In this document: positions 60,101 through 64,000 of the stretch, in pieces
How positions within the stretch are numbered: the stretch's first letter is position 1
How the letters are laid out: every line of letters starts with the position of its first letter
Origin: Oryzias latipes
Taxonomy: Eukaryota > Chordata > Actinopteri > Beloniformes > Adrianichthyidae
Assembly: GCF_002234675.1 (NCBI RefSeq)
Contig: NC_019866.2
Span: forward strand, 6,739,307 to 6,803,306
DNA length: 64,000 nt
Direction of reading: 5' to 3'
Made by a program: the position numbers and the translations under genes
The notes under the pieces: generated by a model
The model's input: the letters and a program-made list of their open reading frames with translations, nothing else
Database searches by the model: none
Told to the model about the DNA's origin: nothing

Positions 60101-63100
60101 GCACTTTGTCAGCAGCTGAACGGCGCTCCAACTCTTCCAGGGCTTTTCCTTTGTGAGGAACAGGAGGGTGATTGTCTTTTTGAGGGCCGGATGGGTGACT
60201 TAGACCTCGGCTAAGGCTGGAGTGAGGACTCCAGTTGGAGAGGCTGTTGCTTCCTGCAAGGTCATTGATTGTTAGCGGTGGACTGGTAGGGATGTCGAAG
60301 TCTGAAAACTTTCGTAAGTCGTTGCTGTGCTTGGATGATAAGTCATCTGGTTTCTTCCACACACCGTCATTCACTTGTCTAGAAAAATATGAAACATGTG
60401 AACCATTTTTGAGAATTTTGATCATAAATCTCCCAAAAAGTGTTTTTTTTTTTGTGTGGAAAAATTGATTATAATTCATACTTGCGCATAGTGGTGAGGG
60501 TATCATTTATCGTCTTGCAGCGTTTTAAAAGGGCGTCGAGTCTGTGCGGCTCTTCTTTTAGAAATTTAACGGCTTCCACCTCCACCCGCAGCACCACCCG
60601 CATCTTACTTTGAAGGCCAGGAAACTGATCTGCATCAGAAAGCAGAGGACACAATAAATGTGGTCCCATAAACAAGCAAATTGGCCGTTGTATATTAAAA
60701 GCCTTCAGTTGTAATTGAACTTTAAACTTTCGAACCACAGATAACGATCAGCGAACTCATTTATGCGAAAAGAGATCCGAGACAGATTCCAGGTTCTCAC
60801 TGAGGAACTGGTGCACACATTATAAACTGTCTACCAGAGTAAATAATTGTTTTCTGCATAGAAAGTATAATGCACCAGCATGACTCACTTTTCAGCTCAG
60901 TAAGTGTTTCTCCCAGCTTTCTCAGAAGTGCAGTTTTCTCCTCCAGCTCTTGCGCTGTCACCAGCTTGTGGTTGACAGACGACTCCTTCTGGATCTCCTC
61001 CACAGACTTCTCCAGGTCGCTGGGATGGAACAGACAGAAGGCTGAGCTCCACGGACTCCTCTGCACACTTAAATCTTCCTACACATTCATCTCAGATTAA
61101 TGTCAGTCAAGTTTGACCAAATGATAGCTGAGTCAGTTGGCAATTAATCTGAAAACTCTGGTCTGTTAAACAGTAGAGGGAGGAACTTGACAAACTTTTC
61201 TAAAGCCTTTCTAAACAACGAAATGACATGTTTTCAAGAACACAAACATATATGAACCTGGAAAGTTCTGTATAAAATTCAATACATAGAAATGAAGAAT
61301 AGGATTTTTTAGCCAGTTATTCTGAAGGTCTCAACAGATGACCCTAAAGCCTCAGAAACAGTTTCTGATATGAAGCTGAAGCCAACTATCTGATTATTAA
61401 ATCTCAAAGTGGTGTTTTCATTCTGCAGTCACTTTAATGTATTAGTAGACACATCTCAAATCTTAATGAGCATCTTGCTCTATGCCAGGCTTCATTACAG
61501 TTACAAATCTTTGCTATCAAGGCACCAACTTATGAGTCACCTAATTGCAAAAGAGAAACTGAATCAGCAGTTGGAGAATACAATAGAAATGCTGAAACAA
61601 TGTTGAGAAAAATATCAAATATATTGCTATTTTAGACTACTGTTTGCATTTTACAGCTAAAAGAAACGTTTATTTGACAACTACTCTGCAAACCACACAG
61701 TTTCAATAAAAAGATGCCTCAAAGACCCACTCCAATTCTCTTTTGAGCTGTTTTAAAAGTGTTCTCAGTGGTCTTTTAATTAGGATTGTGGTTTTTTTGG
61801 ACAAAATAATAATTTAAAAAAAACAGTGTCATTTTCTAGGACATTATTTCTGCGGAGCGGCAGTAGTTCATTAGAAATTCACCTCTGAATTGTGGATGGG
61901 ACTGTTGGTGTTGAGCAACCCTCCCTGTCACCAAGAACTGAGAGCTCTCTGTTTACATGATCTCCCACACCCCCAACCTAACATCACTAGTGCAACAGAA
62001 ATGTTGAGCAATATAGGAGCTAACCAGTTGTTTAGTTTTGAGTCAAATTCCAGCTCAGACGAGGAAAACAAAGACGTACATGGATCTATTTGTCTGCAAG
62101 TGGATGCATCAGAACGAAGTGGAGCAGAAAGCTTGAGGGCCGCTCAGTGTTTCCTACGTATCAACTACAATCTTTTTCAAACAGAATTTTTCCCCCTGCT
62201 CCTAATTCATGATTTAAAAAAACAAACAATAAAACTCAGAAATGCTATTTTAAGCAAAATATTCTTAATATATGTCTTCCATCATCATAAAATTCCACAA
62301 GACCATGTTATTTGTCATTGTGGGTCTTTAATACTGACTGGAGCTGCTGGATGATGAGTTCCTCCTCATTGAGGTACTTGAGCCTCTCCTCCTCCACGAG
62401 GAGGCGCTGTCTCTGGAGAGGGTCTTCCTGTTTCCTCACGGCGTCAGCCACGCGAATGTTTAGCTCGGCCTCGGTCCGTTTCAGCAGAGATCGAACTGAA
62501 TCCTGGTTCTCCAGCTACAAACACAATAATAGGAACACACAATAATAGGTTTTTAGCAAAACACTATTTCCATGTTAGGAACACTGAACCGGACAAAAGA
62601 AAAGAAAACTATAAATAACACATTCCTGACATGAAAACATGGACTTCAATAGTTTGCAGGCATTACATTTTTCCAACTGTTCTTCCCAGCTTGGTATTTT
62701 CACGTAAACTTTTATTTTTTTCTCTATATTTACAGAAGTACACTGAAGTCGAATCTCATGAGTTTTAGACGTGAAATTGGACATAAAAATAAGAGTTAGA
62801 CACTGCCTGTAATTTACTTGGTGGGGATTCTGTGTGTGCATTAGCATGCACATAAATAGTTCTCCAAACAGAAACCGAGATGCCCTGAGGAAAATGAAAG
62901 ATGCTCATGACAGAAGCACTTGAGCGTGAACTAAGCTGCCTGTCAGAGTTATGAATAGAAAACTCTGCTGGCCTATTGCATGTAATACTATTCCCAGGGA
63001 TGAAATCACCTTGCAAGCATGAAAAATTAATAATTTATCAGCCTTATGTTCTAGAAAGACAACAATATCACTAACATTTCAGCGTTGTCGCATAAATAGA

Positions 63101-63608
63101 GCATCATCAGTCGAAGCAATGCAGGTCTAAGAGTAGAGGAACATAAAATAATTCTGGGAGACGTACATAAAAGTTTTTCTTTTCAGTTTTTTATACTAAA
63201 GTGGATTTCTCTGCTCCACCTTCCCCTCCTGTATTATTCACAAGCCCCATTCAAAATAAAGGAGAAGGCCATCGGTGCAAGTGGCTCTGGTGCAGAGGTT
63301 ACACTCGGACACACACATAAAAACCGACTCTCTCCTCCGGACAGAAGACACAGCCATGCTTTTTTAGCTCTCCTTCTTGCTGCTTACTTCGTTTGGGGAA
63401 CATTTGTGCCCGCTGCTGTGGAACTAATAACAGCCCTGCATGCTCATCATTTCATCGCCATTACTTTATATTTCCTCTGCTAGAAACGGCACTTCACTGC
63501 CGCTAAAGGCATTCGTCTCATTATTTCCTCTTGATTCTTCCCACACTAACCTTGGAACCACTTGAATCAGAGGCAGACATAAGACTTAAGTATATTCTCT
63601 GTATTGCT
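43140..63608 (-). CDS. srcin1: SRC kinase signaling inhibitor 1 (p140Cap/SNIP), 3' part; runs off right edge
   Basis: Scaffold that restrains Src through Csk and works at synapses and in cell adhesion. Exons in transcription order: 63608-63551, 62514-62339, 61019-60889, 60629-60482, 60378-60081, 59982-59721, 59635-59496, 58890-58738, 56367-55498, 48856-48719, 43619-43140; all phases join, about 950 codons. Diagnostic blocks: [99 protein letters not shown]. These fit SRCIN1 better than the paralog KIAA1217. Coiled coils lie in the first three exons, proline-rich motifs in exons ending at 59496 and 55498 ([11 protein letters not shown]). First listed exon (63608-63551, ending SASDSSGSK) is less certain, as is the last (separate entry). 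A 5.3-kb LTR retrotransposon sits between exons 55498 and 48856 in the opposite orientation. Confidence 0.88.
43620..48718. other. srcin1 last intron (5.1 kb)
   Basis: AT-rich, no coding exon recognised. A short stretch at about 47515-47580 (TATATAGCACTTAAAGCTC) resembles a LINE tail. Fragments near 44875-44900 and 45236-45265 echo the GTTCCCAGT-GTCTTTT motif of the MITE family seen elsewhere in the window, too short to call. Confidence 0.45.
48857..49830. other. srcin1 intron left of the LTR element
   Basis: No gene or clear repeat is seen in this stretch between the 48719-48856 exon and the retrotransposon. Confidence 0.45.
49831..50306 (+). repeat. 5' LTR
   Basis: Starts TGTCACGGTTCCGCC, ends GACCATGACAG. 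Predicted U3 49831-49946 with a TTAAG box near 49919-49924; predicted transcript start 49947 from the self-primer complement; ATTAAA poly(A)-type signal at 50224-50229. If the end is set at CA (50305) the LTR is 475 bp and the target duplication becomes GAAAAT. Confidence 0.92.
49947..49957 (+). promoter_or_regulatory. predicted RNA 5' end / self-primer strand
   Basis: GCCAGTCCGTT, perfectly complementary to AACGGACTGGC at 50307-50317. In Tf1 the first 11 nt of the mRNA anneal to the primer-binding site and prime minus-strand DNA. The match length is the same here, so the transcript is inferred to start at 49947. Confidence 0.7.
50300..51325 (+). CDS. gag: LTR element gag (capsid-nucleocapsid)
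   Basis: 341 codons from ATG 50300 ([17 protein letters not shown]) to TAG 51323-51325. A capsid-like segment precedes a single CCHC zinc knuckle, [14 protein letters not shown] (C-X2-C-X4-H-X4-C), near the C-terminus. The ATG lies within the last nucleotides of the 5' LTR, so the coding sequence runs through the primer-binding site. Gag forms the particle; the knuckle binds element RNA. Confidence 0.92.
   Translation: MTERTGHSPDPADPEGLRFAVTQQGIALGRQAESLNQMATVQQDLFRRLDGISHALMDLTGQQSSIAAASTSFSATGSPGPAIANAANENIRLQPEVFHGDVKACGGFLLQCRLIFQQAPRHYHADQSKITLIVNSLRGKALQWAQAFLTANPIHQVPFERFINEFCLVFDQPRKEEEATRRLLALRQRSRSVSDHLIDFRILAVEAGWPDIALKGVFYQSLNDSIKDHLCSQPEAKTFEELVTAALRSDVRLRERQAERPNYQKKTVVKLLPLTSSTESLHPVSHEQVRGPPEEPMQIGHSKLTPEERQRRRDEGTCFYCGQSGHLVHQCTLRLNAKTPR
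50307..50317 (+). promoter_or_regulatory. primer-binding site, self-priming type
   Basis: AACGGACTGGC immediately after the 5' LTR, perfect complement of LTR positions 49947-49957. I see no match here to a tRNA 3' end in CCA (TGG directly after the LTR is absent). Confidence 0.7.
51301..51346 (+). promoter_or_regulatory. -1 ribosomal frameshift signal at gag/pol junction
   Basis: Slippery heptamer T TTA AAC (51301-51307) in the gag frame, a 5-nt spacer, then a GC-rich hairpin. GACCCCCCGC (51313-51322) pairs with GCGGGCGGGTC (51336-51346), ten pairs with one bulge. The gag stop TAG starts the loop. Pol is open in the -1 frame across this point. Confidence 0.8.
51301..53118 (+). CDS. pol: LTR element pol, first part (protease, RT, RNase H)
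   Basis: Open in the -1 frame relative to gag. Aspartic protease active site [11 protein letters not shown]; reverse transcriptase with [22 protein letters not shown] and the catalytic [10 protein letters not shown]; RNase H with [35 protein letters not shown] and [11 protein letters not shown]. Ends at a TGA (53116-53118) caused by a shift at T9 (53108-53116); coding continues in the next frame. Expected to be made only as a Gag-Pol frameshift fusion. Confidence 0.93.
   Translation, partial: FKRQDPPLDDRPRAGHPPLTTENTFLYIPVKLCNLSRTHVCKALIDSGSEQSFIDNHLVSELNLPTEPLEHPVKAAGLGGQLLTHITHRTKPVQLISSGNHHEFMQFYVTQSPQSPVILGFPWLCAHNPQFDWVNRHITNWSTACMANCLRSAIPSVPTSHCPTPEVIDLSKVPSCYHDLKTVFSKARAGALPPHRPYDCSIELLKGATLPRGRLFNLSGPEKQAMERYIHEALASGHIRPSSSPVGAGFFFVQKKDKTLRPCIDFRELNQITVKNKYPLPLISSALDSVQEARVFTKLDLRNAYHLVRMREGDEWKTAFNTPLGHFEYLVMPFGLTNAPAIFQHLVNDVLRDFLNRFVFVYLDDILIYSRDQAQHTHHVRQVLERLLENQLFVKAEKCEFHVPTISFLGFIIEAGNIRPDPAKVSAVANWEPPESRKQLQRFLGFANFYRRFIRNYSSIAAPLTKLTSVNFPFIWTQEAQAAFDKLKALFTSAPILIQPDPLRQFVVEVDASDSGVGAVLSQRESETGKLKPCAFFSRKLSAAERNYDVGNRELLAIKLALEEWRHWLEGAAQQFIVWTDHKNLAYLRSAKRLNSRQARWCLFF
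53117..54646 (+). pseudogene. pol: LTR element pol, second part (integrase and chromodomain)
   Basis: Open from just after the T9 run to TGA 54644-54646, displaced one frame from the first part. The integrase zinc-binding module (H..H then CEVCARSK) is followed by the D,D-35-E core: [37 protein letters not shown]-terminal chromodomain ([20 protein letters not shown], then GPEERSWI) targets integration in this group. Intact apart from the upstream shift, which could be a real mutation or a homopolymer sequencing error. Confidence 0.9.
54645..54654 (+). promoter_or_regulatory. polypurine tract
   Basis: GAGGGGGGGG, 3 nt upstream of the 3' LTR and overlapping the pol stop; the expected plus-strand primer. 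Confidence 0.8.
54658..55133 (+). repeat. 3' LTR
   Basis: 476 bp, read as identical to the 5' LTR base for base; followed by the AAAAT target duplication. Confidence 0.93.
57040..57152. repeat. TA / TATC compound microsatellite
   Basis: Alternating runs of TA and ATCT units, about 113 nt, directly abutting the LINE fragment. Confidence 0.92.
57155..57635 (+). mobile_element. L2-like LINE, 3' end only
   Basis: An open frame to 57433 encodes the extreme C-terminus typical of fish non-LTR retrotransposons ([19 protein letters not shown], then [12 protein letters not shown] and [11 protein letters not shown]). It is followed by a short 3' UTR (GTGAAGCACCTTGAATTAC, GTGCTATACAAATAAA) and a CCTTG-repeat tail. 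All of the RT and endonuclease is missing. Clade by similarity in memory. Confidence 0.75.
61722..62329 (+). mobile_element. AAAGACCCAC-family MITE, best-preserved copy
   Basis: 608 bp with 10-bp perfect terminal inverted repeats (AAAGACCCAC...GTGGGTCTTT). No transposase frame. Related copies in the window: 27434-30130 (interrupted, reverse), 33340-33870 and 41507-41870. It lies in a srcin1 intron with its right end 9 nt from the splice donor of the exon at 62339-62514. No clear target duplication; superfamily unknown. Confidence 0.75.
62515..63550. other. srcin1 intron, no gene seen
   Basis: No exon or transposon recognised. A TATA-like ACATAAAAACC near 63315 with downstream purine-rich sequence looks promoter-like on the plus strand, but the ATG that follows near 63356 opens only a two-residue frame. 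Confidence 0.4.
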
Positions 63609-64000
63609 CTGGAAAAATACAAAACATGAGATCATTTGATCATCATTTGATCATTATTAGATCTTTAAAATCCTGCAGCACAGTCATCTGCAGCTGCTCT
63701 AAGAGAAAACACCTTAAAAGCATCATAAATACTTTATGTTAAAGTATTAAACAGTTCAGTAACAGATACATGTAGAGCAGAGGTGTTAATATTTCTTGTA
63801 AATGTAAGTTAACCTATAGACTTGGGGTGTGACGATTGATTTCAATGATTTGATTCACATCATAATTTGTGGCTACAAAAACGATTAATGGTCCATATCA
63901 GTTAATTTTGAACGATCCAATTCACTGAACTAAAATCCATTCAGGACGTCTTTTGGCTAAAATTCTCAGAGATAAATACCTGGAAACTGAACAGTGCAGG

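Noticed and set aside
63300-63370. Promoter-like plus-strand TATA and ATG in srcin1 intron
   Set aside because: The ATG near 63356 is followed almost at once by a stop and there is no downstream gene on that strand in view.

Overview
The window is vertebrate nuclear DNA, almost certainly a teleost fish. Six spliced, GT-AG-type genes encode proteins I recognise as close relatives of human TUBG1, RETREG3 (FAM134C), PSMC3IP (HOP2), MLX, FMNL1 and SRCIN1. Introns are AT-rich and hold fish-type transposons: a sushi-like Ty3/Gypsy chromovirus, a Tc1 element, an RTE-type LINE, a LINE 3' end, and several TIR-bearing non-autonomous elements. A 0.2-kb piggyBac-type MITE and another MITE resemble repeats I associate with medaka (Oryzias) and related percomorphs; that assignment is from memory and unproven.

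Layout, left to right. 211-4590 (-): 5' part (7 coding exons) of gamma-tubulin, running off the left edge. 5864-10041 (+): retreg3, an ER-phagy receptor (9 exons, 499 aa). 12048-14294 (+): psmc3ip, meiotic recombination cofactor (8 exons, 212 aa). 15791-19233 (-): mlx, a bHLH-zip transcription factor (8 exons, 244 aa). The four genes keep the order and relative orientation of human 17q21 MLX-PSMC3IP-RETREG3-TUBG1. 20472-37739 (+): fmnl1, a diaphanous-related formin (24 exons, 1110 aa). 43140-63608 (-): 3' part of srcin1 (p140Cap), converging on fmnl1 and running off the right edge.

The genes are housekeeping, meiotic, transcriptional and cytoskeletal and do not form a pathway; what links them is conserved synteny. 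Exon sums are consistent: every complete gene adds up to a whole number of codons ending in a stop.

The most striking object is a 5.3-kb LTR retrotransposon (49831-55133, +) inside a srcin1 intron. Its two 476-bp LTRs appear identical and it has a 5-bp target duplication. An 11-nt segment inside the LTR is perfectly complementary to the 11 nt directly after the 5' LTR, the hallmark of Tf1/sushi-type self-priming. A canonical slippery heptamer with a well-spaced stem-loop lies at the gag/pol junction. Its only visible lesion is a one-base shift at a run of nine T. Other points of interest: nested transposons in fmnl1 intron 9, a MITE abutting a srcin1 splice donor, a GC-AG intron in tubg1, and a serine-rich last srcin1 exon that I cannot match.
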